17,030 nucleotides of DNA. It comes from UBA11373 sp046714175. GTDB lineage: Bacteria > Actinomycetota > Acidimicrobiia > Spongiisociales > UBA11373. Positions 1 to 7,458 of this stretch are shown here, piece by piece. The notes beneath the pieces were generated by a model. It saw nothing but the letters and a program-made list of their open reading frames with translations. It had not been told where the DNA came from and did not search any database. The stretch covers positions 1 to 17,030 of the forward strand of contig JBKKBI010000078.1 of assembly GCA_046714175.1 (NCBI GenBank), written 5' to 3'. The position numbers were made by a program, and so were the translations under genes. Every line of letters starts with the position of its first letter. The first letter of the stretch is position 1.

Positions 1-899
1 TCGCCGATCACGCCCAGGTCGGCGATCCCGAAGATGGGGGCTTCTTCGTCCTTGTTGATGGCGATGATGGTTCCGGAGTCCTTCATCCCGACCAGGTGCT
101 GCATCGCCCCGCTGATGCCGCAGGCGATGTAGACGGCGGGCTTGACCGTCTTGCCCGTCTGGCCGACCTGGAGCGAGTACGGCACCCATCCGGAGTCGAC
201 GATCGCCCGGGTGGCGCCGACCGCGGCCCCGAGCAGTCCCGCCAACTCCTCGATCAGGACGAAGCTGTCCCCGGAGCCGAGGCCGCGACCGCCGCTGACG
301 ATCACAGCCGCATCGGATAGCGACGGTCCGGCGGACTCCTCGCTGTGCCTTTCCAGGACTCGTGCCGCACCGGCGCTCCCCGCGTCCGGCATCGGCACCG
401 TGCGCACTTCCGGACTCGCTGCCACGGCGGGTTCGGCCGCAAACGACTTCGGACGCACCACCACGAGCCGGGGACCGGGGCCGGTGAACTCGGTCTCTAC
501 GAGGGTGGTGCCACCGAGCATCTCGTTGATCACCACCACGCTGTCTCCGGACCGGCGAATCTCTACGGCATTGGACAGCACCGGTGACCCAGTGCGGGCG
601 GCGAGGCGCCCGGCAACGTCGCGGTCGGTGGGGCTGAGGCCGAACAGCACCAGGTCGCCATCGCCCACGAGGCTGGCCAGAGCGATAGCCGCCGCGGCGG
701 CGGGGAGGGAGTCGCCGGTGTCGAGTTGATGAATCACCGCGGCGCCATGTGCTCCCAGGGCGGCGATCGTGGCGGGGGCGGCAGGGCCGACCACGAACGC
801 GGCCACCTCGTCGCCCAGGCTGCGGGCCTTGGTGAGCATCTCGAGGGCGATTGGCGCCGGGCCAGCCGTTCCGATCTCGGCAAACACGATCGTTGTCAT
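1..899 (-). CDS. etfA: Electron transfer flavoprotein alpha subunit (3' end cut by window edge)
   Basis: This is the large subunit of the heterodimeric electron transfer flavoprotein, which carries FAD and moves electrons from acyl-CoA and related dehydrogenases towards the quinone pool. I read 299 codons from the ATG at 897-899; the stop lies beyond the left edge. The N-terminal Rossmann-like domain (about residues 1-190) is followed by the FAD domain, with a SGGRGLGSGD motif near 202-211, VGATRAIVDSGWVPYSLQVG near 227-246 and QTGKTVKPAVYIACGISGAM near 247-266, the usual FAD-contacting segments. The near-complete DEEAPIFGIADLGVIGD segment suggests only a few dozen residues are missing. It starts one base after the etfB stop, so the two are cotranscribed and probably translationally coupled, in the common beta-then-alpha order. 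Family assignment is firm; which dehydrogenase it serves cannot be told from here. Confidence 0.95.
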   Translation of the reverse strand, partial: MTTIVFAEIGTAGPAPIALEMLTKARSLGDEVAAFVVGPAAPATIAALGAHGAAVIHQLDTGDSLPAAAAAIALASLVGDGDLVLFGLSPTDRDVAGRLAARTGSPVLSNAVEIRRSGDSVVVINEMLGGTTLVETEFTGPGPRLVVVRPKSFAAEPAVAASPEVRTVPMPDAGSAGAARVLERHSEESAGPSLSDAAVIVSGGRGLGSGDSFVLIEELAGLLGAAVGATRAIVDSGWVPYSLQVGQTGKTVKPAVYIACGISGAMQHLVGMKDSGTIIAINKDEEAPIFGIADLGVIG

Positions 900-900
900 C

Positions 901-1677
901 TCAGATCACCTTGGCCCGTTCCAGCACCTTGATGATCTCGAGGTGTGCCTCCCCCTCGTCCTTGATCTTGACCCCGCCGGTACGCTCCGCCGCCGGGCGC
1001 ACCGCGGTGATGGATTGGCCGGAGCCGGCGAAGCCCACCGAGTCCGGCGCCAGACCGAGATCACCGGTCGTGGGCTGGTCGACGGTTTTCTGCTTGGCCT
1101 GCATGATCCCCTTGAACGTCGGGTAGCGAGGCTCGACCGCACCTGAGGTGACCGATACCAGCGCGGGAAGCGCTGATTCCACCAGGTCGTATCCGCCAGT
1201 GGTCTGGCGCTCCACGCGGATCGTGGCTCCCTCCAGTGTGACCTTGCGGGCAAAGGTGAGTGCGGGAAGCCCGAGGATTTCCGCCAGCATCTGGGGCATT
1301 ACCCCGGAGTACCCATCAGTGGATTCGGTACCGGTGATCACGAGATCTGCGCCCTCTCGCTTGATGGCCGCCGCCAACACCTGCGCTGTCACCAGGGCTC
1401 CAGAGCCGCGTAGAGCCGGATCGTCCACTACGACCGCCCTGTCCGCTCCCATCGCCAGAGCCTGGCGGATGCCCTGCAGGTTGCCGGTGGGTCCCATGGA
1501 GAAGAGCGTGACCGTCCCTGAGGTCGCCTCGGCGAGTTGCAGTCCAAGTTCGATGCCGTAGCGGTCGGTGTCGTCGAGTACCTGCTCCGCAGGCCGCATC
1601 AGAAAGTGCGTCTCCGGATCCAGTCGGTACGGGGTCGCCGGGTCCGGGATCTGCTTCACGCAGACGGCGATCTTCAT
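901..1677 (-). CDS. etfB: Electron transfer flavoprotein beta subunit
   Basis: This is the small ETF subunit (258 aa, normal length), which binds AMP and docks the dehydrogenase partner. The N-terminus MKIAVCVKQIPDP is the classic EtfB opening. Further motifs are TGTESTDGYSGVMPQMLAEI near 115-134 and PRYPTFKGIMQAKQK near 183-197, matching the family signature PRYPxxxGIMxAKxK. The ATG is preceded by a GAGGAG Shine-Dalgarno sequence about six bases upstream. It lies 28 bases downstream of the punA stop and one base upstream of etfA, so it appears to be a distal member of the nucleoside-salvage operon, although the 28-base gap could hold its own start of transcription. Nothing in the sequence is abnormal. 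Confidence 0.96.
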   Translation of the reverse strand: MKIAVCVKQIPDPATPYRLDPETHFLMRPAEQVLDDTDRYGIELGLQLAEATSGTVTLFSMGPTGNLQGIRQALAMGADRAVVVDDPALRGSGALVTAQVLAAAIKREGADLVITGTESTDGYSGVMPQMLAEILGLPALTFARKVTLEGATIRVERQTTGGYDLVESALPALVSVTSGAVEPRYPTFKGIMQAKQKTVDQPTTGDLGLAPDSVGFAGSGQSITAVRPAAERTGGVKIKDEGEAHLEIIKVLERAKVI

Positions 1678-1705
1678 GACTCTCCTCGACTCGGGCCGGG
1701 CGATG

Positions 1706-2560
1706 TTAGGTCGCCGCGGTCGCCTCGCCGTCGCCGGGCATTGCCAACTCGGGGAGCAGGGCGTTCATCAGCGCGGTGATCTTGCCGCGGCAGGCATTGG
1801 CCGTGGCGGTGACTTCCTCGTGGCTGAGCGGGGTGGGGGAGATGCCTGCGGCAAAGTTGGTCACCAGCGAGATCCCCATGACTCTGGCTCCCATGTGGCG
1901 GGCGGCCACGGCCTCGAGCACCGTGGACATTCCCACCAAAGAGGCGCCCATGCGCCGCGCCATCTCCACCTCTGCCGGGGTCTCGTAGGACGGGCCGAGG
2001 AATGCTGCGTACACCCCCTCGCCGAGAGGGATCCCGACCCGGCCGGCGACGACTCGGGCCTGTTCCCGCAGTTCCCGGGAGTAGAGGTCCGACATGTCCG
2101 GAAAGCGCGGGCCGAGCCGGTCATCGTTGGCACCGACGAGCGGGTTACGGCCCGTGAGGTTGATGTGATCCCGGATCAGCACCAGGTCGCCCGGCTTGGT
2201 GTCATCGCCGGCGCCGCCGGCGGCATTGGTGAGGACCACCGTGCCGCACCCGGAAGCGACCGCGGTGCGGACCCCGAAAACGATTTCGTCGATGTCCCAG
2301 CCCTCATAGAGGTGGACTCGGCCCGCCAACAGCAGCACGGGGACTCCGGCGATCTCCACCGAGTACAGCGACCCTTCATGCCCGGCGACACCGGGCAACG
2401 GAATGCCGGGTATGTCGTGGTACGGGATCTCGATCGCACCCGGCATGGAGTCGGCATATCCGGACAACCCGGACCCGAGGATCACCCCGAGGCGGTGTTG
2501 CGGGCGTCCCGTGCGGTCGGCCACGATGGCGGTGGCCTGTTGCACGGCTTCGTAATTCAC
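1706..2560 (-). CDS. punA: Purine nucleoside phosphorylase, trimeric type
   Basis: It catalyses phosphorolysis of purine (2'-deoxy)ribonucleosides to free base and (deoxy)ribose-1-phosphate in the cytoplasm. The 284-aa length and motifs are those of the trimeric (mammalian/actinobacterial) class, not the hexameric DeoD class: GSGLS at 29-33 (phosphate-binding Ser), GHEG at 60-63, RVHLYEG at 81-87, TNAAGG at 111-116, GPSYETPAEV at 189-198, VGMSTV at 209-214 and SLVTN ending at Asn235. That Asn matches the Asn of human PNP which favours 6-oxopurines, so inosine and guanosine are the expected substrates (inference). The start is GTG; its GTGA overlaps the deoA stop by 4 bases, and an AGGAGG Shine-Dalgarno lies about 5 bases upstream inside deoA, so coupling is likely. 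It completes a purine plus pyrimidine salvage set with deoA and upp. Confidence 0.95.
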   Translation of the reverse strand: MNYEAVQQATAIVADRTGRPQHRLGVILGSGLSGYADSMPGAIEIPYHDIPGIPLPGVAGHEGSLYSVEIAGVPVLLLAGRVHLYEGWDIDEIVFGVRTAVASGCGTVVLTNAAGGAGDDTKPGDLVLIRDHINLTGRNPLVGANDDRLGPRFPDMSDLYSRELREQARVVAGRVGIPLGEGVYAAFLGPSYETPAEVEMARRMGASLVGMSTVLEAVAARHMGARVMGISLVTNFAAGISPTPLSHEEVTATANACRGKITALMNALLPELAMPGDGEATAAT

Positions 2561-3861
2561 GGCACCTCCTGGAGTATGAGTGTCGGCAGAGTCGCAGGCC
2601 CGTCGCCGACCTCGACCGCCCGCCGTACGAGCGAATGGGCGGCGGCAAGCCGGTCGGAGTCACGCCAACGGATGCGCACGAGAGGATCACCGGCGGTAAC
2701 GGTGTCGCCAACCTTGCCGCAGACCGTAAATCCCACTCCGGGGTCGATCACCTCCTCCATGTTGGCCCGGCCCGCACCGAGCCGCACAGCCGCCACCCCG
2801 AGATCATGGGCATCGCATCGTGTCACCACGCCGGAACGGGTAGCGGTCACCACCTCCTCATTGGGGGCGCTGGGGAGAAGGCCGGGGTCATAAAGCGCGG
2901 CCGGGTTGCCGCCCTGGGCGACCACCACCTCTTCGAACTTGGCCAGAGCCGAGCCGTCGCCAATGGTCGCCTCGAGACGGCGTCGGGCCCTGGCGGCGTC
3001 TTCTTCGACCCCCGCCATCGCCAACATCTCGATGCCGAGCCGCATGATCACCTCGATCAGGTCGGCCGGACCCGACCCCCGCAACACCTCGAGCGACTCG
3101 CGGATCTCACATGCGTTTCCCACCTCCCGACCGAGGGGCTGGTTCATGTCCGTGATCAATGCACGCACCGTCGTGTTGTGCGCGGCCCCGATCCCCACCA
3201 TCGTCTCGGCGAGATCGCGGGCCGATTCGCGGTCTTTCATGAAGGCGCCGGATCCCACCTTGACGTCGATGACTAGGCCGTCGAGGCCCTCGGCAAGCTT
3301 CTTGGACATGATCGACGATGCGATCAGCGGAATGGACGGCACGGTCCCGGTCACGTCGCGCAGGGCGTACATGCGCCGATCGGCCGGCACCAGGGTCTTC
3401 GACTGACCCGCCATGACGATCCCGATCCGTTCCACGATCCGGGTGAATTCCTTCGGGTCGAGCGCGGTGCGGAACCCGGGGATGGTCTCCAGCTTGTCCA
3501 GGGTGCCTCCGGTGTGGCCGAGTCCGCGGCCACTCATCATCGGTACTGCCACCCCGCACGCCGCCACCATCGGGGCGAGCGGGATGCTCACTTTGTCTCC
3601 CACGCCCCCAGTGGAGTGCTTGTCCACCTTGGGGGCGGCGATGTGGGAGAAGTCGAGCACGTCGCCGGAATGGAGCATCGCCTCAGTCCACGCCGCCAGC
3701 TCGCCGTCGTCCAGCCCGCGCCAGACGATCGCCATTAGCATCGCCGACATCTGATAGTCAGGCACCTGGTCAGCGGCGAAGGCGGCGATGAGCGCGGAGA
3801 TCTCGTCCGACTGGAGACGGTGTCCGTCCCGCTTCCGTTCGATGAGTTCCGTGACGTTCAT
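2557..3861 (-). CDS. deoA: Thymidine / pyrimidine nucleoside phosphorylase
   Basis: It phosphorolyses thymidine and deoxyuridine (possibly uridine) to base and sugar-1-phosphate. The product is 434 aa from ATG 3859-3861, the usual family length. The frame stays open further upstream, but MNVTELIERKRDG is the typical N-terminus and this ATG forms a 4-base ATGA overlap with the preceding gene. Motifs: KHSTGGVGDKVS at 81-92 (phosphate and substrate site), the family signature SGRGLGHTGGTLDKLE at 110-125, and SKKLAEGLDGLVIDVKVGSG before the C-terminal alpha/beta domain. I cannot separate strict thymidine phosphorylase from the broader Bacillus-type pyrimidine nucleoside phosphorylase by eye. It overlaps punA by 4 bases downstream. 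With upp next door, uracil released here could be turned directly into UMP. Confidence 0.94.
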   Translation of the reverse strand: MNVTELIERKRDGHRLQSDEISALIAAFAADQVPDYQMSAMLMAIVWRGLDDGELAAWTEAMLHSGDVLDFSHIAAPKVDKHSTGGVGDKVSIPLAPMVAACGVAVPMMSGRGLGHTGGTLDKLETIPGFRTALDPKEFTRIVERIGIVMAGQSKTLVPADRRMYALRDVTGTVPSIPLIASSIMSKKLAEGLDGLVIDVKVGSGAFMKDRESARDLAETMVGIGAAHNTTVRALITDMNQPLGREVGNACEIRESLEVLRGSGPADLIEVIMRLGIEMLAMAGVEEDAARARRRLEATIGDGSALAKFEEVVVAQGGNPAALYDPGLLPSAPNEEVVTATRSGVVTRCDAHDLGVAAVRLGAGRANMEEVIDPGVGFTVCGKVGDTVTAGDPLVRIRWRDSDRLAAAHSLVRRAVEVGDGPATLPTLILQEVP

Positions 3862-4136
3862 CTCCGCCCCATTCTGGGCACGCGGCCGACAGTCACCGCC
3901 ACGCCCTCGGCCCGGAGGCGGCGGGCATGCTCCTTCTCCGCGCCAGGGACCAGCCGGCCTGCGGTGGTCACCACCCGCCACCAAGGGAACTGACTCCCTG
4001 AGGTGGCCAGCAGCCGGCCCACCGCCCGGGCGGCGCCGGGGTAGCCCGCCTCGGTTGCCACCTCGCCGTAGGTGGTCACCTCACCCGGGCGCAGGGCGGA
4101 GAGGACCGCGCCGACCCGGTCGGAGAAGGAGCTCAT
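3858..4136 (-). CDS. atl: Alkyltransferase-like (ATL) DNA-lesion-binding protein
   Basis: A 92-aa protein consisting only of the DNA-binding domain of O6-alkylguanine-DNA alkyltransferases. The family fold is visible: an N-terminal helix (FSDRVGAVLSALRPGEVTTYGEVA), the minor-groove helix region GYPGAARAVGRLLA, and the active-site loop. In true alkyltransferases that loop is PCHRV; here it is PWWRVV (about residues 52-57), so the alkyl-accepting Cys is replaced by Trp and the following His by Trp. Such proteins (E. coli YbaZ, S. pombe Atl1) bind O6-alkylguanine without repairing it and hand the lesion to nucleotide excision repair. It overlaps upp and deoA by 4 bases on each side, an unexpected place for a repair factor, but small operon passengers of this kind are common. 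Assignment to the family is firm; its cellular role here is inferred. Confidence 0.88.
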   Translation of the reverse strand: MSSFSDRVGAVLSALRPGEVTTYGEVATEAGYPGAARAVGRLLATSGSQFPWWRVVTTAGRLVPGAEKEHARRLRAEGVAVTVGRVPRMGRR

Positions 4137-4750
4137 GTGGTGCCGAAGAGCCGGTCTCCCATGTCGCCCAGACCGGGGCGGATGTAGAAGTGGTCGTTGA
4201 GGTCCCGGTCCAGGGCCGCGGCGACGATGCGCACGTCGGGGTGCTCGCGTTCGATGCGCGCGACGCCGGCGGGAGCAGCCACCACACATAGGGCGGTGAT
4301 CCGGCTCGCCCCCGAGGATTTGGCCTTGCCGATCGCCCATGACAGAGACCCTCCGGTGGCCAGCATCGGCTCGAGCACCAGCACCGTGGCCCCTTCCAGA
4401 TCCGGTGGCTTGAAGTAATACTCGATCGGTTCGGCGGTCTCCTCGTTGCGCTGTACTCCGGCGAAGCCGACCTTGACGTACGGGATGAGGTCGATCACCG
4501 CATCGAGCAACCCGAGTCCGGCGCGCAGCACCGCGATCGCCACCACCTTGGACGTCTCGTAACCGGTGGTCTGCTCGAGAGGCGTGTCCACCGGGTGCTC
4601 CTTGACGGGGAGGTCCCGAGTTGCCTCCAGGGTGAGGAAGTAGCAGAGACGCCGCGCCGCGGACCGGAACTCCTCAGGCATCGTGCCCTTATCGCGCAAC
4701 ACCGTCAGGTAATGCCGGGCAAGCGGGTGGTCGAGCACAGTGAGGCTCAT
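4133..4750 (-). CDS. upp: Uracil phosphoribosyltransferase
   Basis: It converts uracil plus PRPP to UMP, the salvage step that uses the uracil released by nucleoside phosphorylases. The product is 205 aa (family about 208). Motifs: N-terminal DHPLARHYLTVLRDK, VAIAVLRAGLGL at 70-81, the PRPP loop at 127-135 and the uracil-binding tail YIRPGLGDMGDRLFGT at 189-204. The PRPP loop reads EPMLATGGS where the family usually has DPMLATGGS, a conservative Asp-to-Glu change at residue 127. The ATG at 4748-4750 has a GGGAG Shine-Dalgarno about 8 bases upstream. It is the first gene of the leftward operon and diverges from ffh across a 118-base region containing a heptamer repeat tract and a possible -10 TAACCT. 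Confidence 0.96.
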   Translation of the reverse strand: MSLTVLDHPLARHYLTVLRDKGTMPEEFRSAARRLCYFLTLEATRDLPVKEHPVDTPLEQTTGYETSKVVAIAVLRAGLGLLDAVIDLIPYVKVGFAGVQRNEETAEPIEYYFKPPDLEGATVLVLEPMLATGGSLSWAIGKAKSSGASRITALCVVAAPAGVARIEREHPDVRIVAAALDRDLNDHFYIRPGLGDMGDRLFGTT

Positions 4751-4775
4751 GGCTGCTCCCGAGAGGCTGGGCGGG

Positions 4776-4781
4776 AGGTTA
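4776..4781 (-). promoter_or_regulatory. Possible -10 element for upp operon
   Basis: On the minus strand this reads TAACCT, fitting the actinobacterial TANNNT pattern. A start 6-7 bases downstream would leave a short leader of about 20 bases carrying the GGGAG ribosome site of upp. The -35 zone would fall inside the GTTGTCC repeats, where I see no TTGACA-like hexamer. The call rests on one short match and on position. Confidence 0.35.
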
Positions 4782-4784
4782 CCG

Positions 4785-4849
4785 GTTGTCCGTTGTCCGT
4801 TGTCCGGCTCCGTTCCGGTCTCCGGTCTCCGGTCTCCTGCCTCCGGCCT
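4785..4849. repeat. Heptamer repeat tract between upp and ffh
   Basis: The tract has three exact copies of GTTGTCC (4785-4805), a nine-base bridge, three exact copies of CCGGTCT (4815-4835), then two degenerate units CCTGCCT and CCGGCCT. It fills most of the 118-base divergent region between upp and ffh. Related words (CCGTTGTCC and CCGGTCTCCGG) recur in the gap after yraN at 12634-12669, with the second motif in the opposite orientation. It does not form an obvious hairpin. It may be a dispersed intergenic repeat family; effects on either promoter are unknown. Confidence 0.85.
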
Positions 4850-4854
4850 CCTCC

Positions 4855-4860
4855 TACCCT
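4855..4860 (+). promoter_or_regulatory. Possible -10 element for ffh
   Basis: TACCCT (TANNNT pattern) lies 8 bases before the ffh ATG, and ffh has no Shine-Dalgarno sequence in the pyrimidine-rich stretch just upstream. Together these suggest a leaderless or one-base-leader transcript. No convincing -35 is visible. Confidence 0.45.
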
Positions 4861-4868
4861 CTCCCCCA

Positions 4869-6209
4869 ATGTTCGCCGCCCTCTCCACGCGCCTCGGGCC
4901 CGTCTTCGACCGCTTGCGCGGCAAAGGCCGGCTGTCGGAGGACGATGTCGCCGCCGCAATCGGCGAGGTCCGTCTTGCGCTGCTCGAGGCGGATGTCAAC
5001 GTCGCGGTGGTGAAGAGCTTTCTCGACCGGGTGCAGGCCCGAGCGGTGGGGGCGGAGGTGCGGAAGAGCCTGACTCCGGGGCAGCAGGTGGTCAAGATCG
5101 TTCATGAGGAACTGGTTGCCACGCTGGGCGGGACGGCGGTGCCGCTGGCGGTCGCTTCGCGCCCGCCCCTTGTCGTACTGATCGCGGGACTGCAGGGCTC
5201 GGGTAAGACGACGACTGCCGCCAAGCTGGCGGAGCGCCTCAAGGCTCAGGGGAAGCACCCGCTGCTGGTGGCAGCCGATCTGCAGCGGCCGGCCGCCATC
5301 GACCAGTTGGAGGCCCTGGGGGCGCGCATCGGGGTGCCCGTGCTCTCCGACCGCAAGGGAAAGCCGGAGCATCTGGTGCGTGATGCCCGGCAACGTGCCA
5401 CCACAGGGGGTGTCGATGCGATCGTCATCGACACCGCGGGTCGGCTGCAGGTGGACGCCGCACTCATGGCTGAGCTGGCCGCGGTCCGCAAGGCAGCCGA
5501 ACCCCACGAGGTGCTGCTGGTGCTCGACGCCATGACCGGCCAGGAAGCGGTATCGGTGGCTCGCGGATTCATGGAGCGGATCCAGGTGACCGGGCTGGTG
5601 CTCACGAAGCTGGACGGCGATGCCCGCGGGGGGGCGGCGATCTCGGCCCGGGAGGTCACCGGATCCCCGATCAAATTCGTCGGCGTAGGCGAGGGCCTCG
5701 GCGACCTCGAGATATTCCATCCCGAACGGATGGCTTCGCGGATCCTGGGCATGGGCGATGTCATGACGCTGATCGAGAAGGCCGAGGCCGAATTCGACGC
5801 CACCGCCCTGGCAGCCGCCACTGCGAAGATGCGCACCGCCTCGTTCACCCTCGAGGACTTTCTGTCCCAGTTCCAGCAATTGCGCCGGATGGGCGGGATG
5901 GCCCAGTTGGTTGGTATGCTGCCTGGCGCCGCCGCGGCCTCCCTCAAGGCTGGGGTGTCCGATGCGGACCTGGGGCGGGTGGAAGCGATCATCCGATCGA
6001 TGACCCCGACCGAGCGGCACGATCCAAGGATCATCGACGGAAGCCGCAAACGGCGCATCGCCATCGGGTCGGGTACCACCCCCCATGACGTGAACGCCCT
6101 GATGCGGCAGTTCGGTGAGACGCAGAAGATGATGAAGGCCCTGGCCGAGGGAAGGAGCCCGATACCGGGACTCGCCCTCCCCGGGGCACGGCGAACCAGG
6201 AAGAGGTGA
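4869..6209 (+). CDS. ffh: Signal recognition particle GTPase Ffh
   Basis: Ffh is the protein core of the bacterial signal recognition particle. It binds signal sequences on ribosomes together with 4.5S RNA and docks with FtsY at the membrane. The product is 446 aa, normal for the family. Domains: N-domain four-helix bundle (about 1-95); G-domain with P-loop GLQGSGKTT at 107-115, DTAGR at 188-192 and TKLDGDARGG at 246-255; and a methionine-rich M-domain (about 325-446) with MGGMAQLVGMLPG and the RNA-binding SRKRRIAIGSGT segment. The ATG at 4869 was chosen because MFAALSTRLGPVF is the typical beginning and the upstream frame reads through the repeat tract. It is the first gene of ffh-rpsP-khpA-rimM; rpsP starts 3 bases after its stop. 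Confidence 0.97.
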   Translation: MFAALSTRLGPVFDRLRGKGRLSEDDVAAAIGEVRLALLEADVNVAVVKSFLDRVQARAVGAEVRKSLTPGQQVVKIVHEELVATLGGTAVPLAVASRPPLVVLIAGLQGSGKTTTAAKLAERLKAQGKHPLLVAADLQRPAAIDQLEALGARIGVPVLSDRKGKPEHLVRDARQRATTGGVDAIVIDTAGRLQVDAALMAELAAVRKAAEPHEVLLVLDAMTGQEAVSVARGFMERIQVTGLVLTKLDGDARGGAAISAREVTGSPIKFVGVGEGLGDLEIFHPERMASRILGMGDVMTLIEKAEAEFDATALAAATAKMRTASFTLEDFLSQFQQLRRMGGMAQLVGMLPGAAAASLKAGVSDADLGRVEAIIRSMTPTERHDPRIIDGSRKRRIAIGSGTTPHDVNALMRQFGETQKMMKALAEGRSPIPGLALPGARRTRKR

Positions 6210-6212
6210 CTC

Positions 6213-6641
6213 ATGGCGGTGAAGATCCGCCTGACGCGAATCGGCAAGAAACGGCAACCCTCATATCGGGTCGTCGTCGCCGACTCGCGCGGCCCGCGTG
6301 ACGGGCGTTATATCGAACAGATCGGCCGCTACGACCCACGCCAGGAGCCCTCGCTCGTCGAGATCGACTCCGAGCGAGCCGCCTATTGGCTGGCTCGGGG
6401 CGCCCAGCCTTCGCCGCAGGCGAAGAAACTGATCGCCATCGCCAACGGCACCGCGGCCCCGGCCCCGAAGCGTCCCGAGAACGTGCACGTGGTCGCAGAC
6501 AAGCCCCCGGTGGCCGCGCCCATCGCGGCGGTGATCGATGTGGTCGAGGAGACCGCGCCCGAGGCTGTCGCACCGTCCGAAGAAATCGTCCCGTCTGAAG
6601 AGATCGTCCCATCTGCCGAGACCGTCGAGGATCCGCTGTGA
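6213..6641 (+). CDS. rpsP: 30S ribosomal protein S16 with C-terminal extension
   Basis: S16 is a small-subunit assembly protein binding 16S rRNA. Residues 1-80 hold the conserved domain (MAVKIRLTRIGKKRQPSYRV, GRYIEQIGRYDP, ERAAYWLARGAQPS). After that comes a tail of about 60 residues, rich in Ala, Pro, Val and Glu, ending in repeats of PSEEIV (121-138). Compact S16 proteins are about 80-90 aa; longer acidic or Ala/Pro-rich tails are familiar in Actinomycetota. The start has a GAAGAGG ribosome site whose bases overlap the ffh stop. The last bases GTGA form the khpA start/stop overlap. Confidence 0.96.
   Translation: MAVKIRLTRIGKKRQPSYRVVVADSRGPRDGRYIEQIGRYDPRQEPSLVEIDSERAAYWLARGAQPSPQAKKLIAIANGTAAPAPKRPENVHVVADKPPVAAPIAAVIDVVEETAPEAVAPSEEIVPSEEIVPSAETVEDPL
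6573..6626 (+). repeat. 18-bp in-frame tandem repeat in rpsP tail
   Basis: Three consecutive 18-base units encode PSEEIV, PSEEIV and a degenerate PSAETV. Synonymous differences between the first two units (tcc/tct, gaa/gag, ccg/cca) show it is not a fresh duplication. It adds acidic, probably disordered sequence to the S16 C-terminus. Confidence 0.8.
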
Positions 6642-6886
6642 GGGGCGAGATCGTGCAGCGGGTGGTGGAGTACATCTCCAAAGAGATCGTCGAGAACCCC
6701 GACGACGTCACCGTGACGATCGTGGCCGAAGGCCCCGACGAGGTGATAGCCGAGGTTCGTGCTGCCAAGGGCGACATGGGCCGAGTGATCGGACGCCGGG
6801 GACGGGTGGCCAAGGCCATTCGCGTACTCGCCCAGGCCGCCGCCGATGAGGAAGGTCTCCAGGCCCGGGTCGAGTTCATCGACTGA
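6638..6886 (+). CDS. khpA: KH-domain RNA-binding protein KhpA
   Basis: An 82-aa single KH domain protein of the KhpA (YlqC) family, which binds RNA, often with KhpB/Jag, and is commonly encoded between rpsP and rimM. The core motif is MGRVIGRRGRVAKAIR (47-62), containing the GxxG loop Gly52-Arg-Arg-Gly55 that contacts RNA. The start is GTG at 6638, overlapping the rpsP stop by 4 bases (GTGA), with GAGG about 8 bases upstream. Length and position match the family exactly. RNA targets cannot be inferred from the sequence. Confidence 0.94.
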   Translation: MRGEIVQRVVEYISKEIVENPDDVTVTIVAEGPDEVIAEVRAAKGDMGRVIGRRGRVAKAIRVLAQAAADEEGLQARVEFID

Positions 6887-6929
6887 AGCTGAGACCTGAC
6901 GAGCTGCGACCCGGCAGCCAGAGGCGCCG

Positions 6930-7442
6930 ATGGAAGACCCAGAACCAGACCCTGGCCTGATTCGCGTCGGCCGCATCGGGCGTCCTCATGGGGTGCGCGG
7001 CGAAGTGACGGTGTTGGCGGAGACCGACGACCCGTACCGGTTCGCCCCTGACTCGCGCCTCACGGGCACCGCCGGCACCGAACTGGTGGTGCTGCGCTCC
7101 CGTCCCTACCGCGACCGGGGGTTGGTGGTCGCCTTCGACGGGTTTGCCGACCGGTCGGCGGCGGAGACCCTGCGCGGCACGATTCTCTTCGCACCCGCGA
7201 CCGCCCGGAGCGAACTCCCGCCGGGTGAGTACTGGTCGGACCAGCTCGTCGGCCTCGTTGCGGTTTCCCCAGATGGCGCAATGCTCGGCGAGGTGGCCGC
7301 AGTGGAGTCGGGCGGCCCCCAGGACCGCCTGGTGGTCATCACCCCGGACGGTCGCGCGGTACTCGTCCCGTTCGTGGACGCGATCGTCGGCGACCCGATC
7401 GCGGGCAGGATCGAGATCCGCGATCCCGGCGGCCTCTTCTGA
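6930..7442 (+). CDS. rimM: Ribosome maturation factor RimM
   Basis: RimM helps mature the 30S head region and binds S19. The 170-aa product has the N-terminal RimM beta-barrel (IRVGRIGRPHGVRGEVTV at 11-28) and a C-terminal PRC-barrel (YWSDQLVGLVAV through RAVLVPFVDAIVGDP, about 101-160). The ATG at 6930 has GAGG about 5 bases upstream and lies 43 bases after khpA. In many bacteria trmD follows directly; here the transcript meets a 13-bp hairpin and three opposing genes, with trmD resuming 2.6 kb away. Confidence 0.95.
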   Translation: MEDPEPDPGLIRVGRIGRPHGVRGEVTVLAETDDPYRFAPDSRLTGTAGTELVVLRSRPYRDRGLVVAFDGFADRSAAETLRGTILFAPATARSELPPGEYWSDQLVGLVAVSPDGAMLGEVAAVESGGPQDRLVVITPDGRAVLVPFVDAIVGDPIAGRIEIRDPGGLF

Positions 7443-7458
7443 CCTCGGACGCAATCAA

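Noticed and set aside
4854..6257. Long minus-strand open frame opposite ffh
   Set aside because: High-GC shadow frame; ffh on the plus strand carries all SRP GTPase motifs and the antisense product shows no family resemblance.
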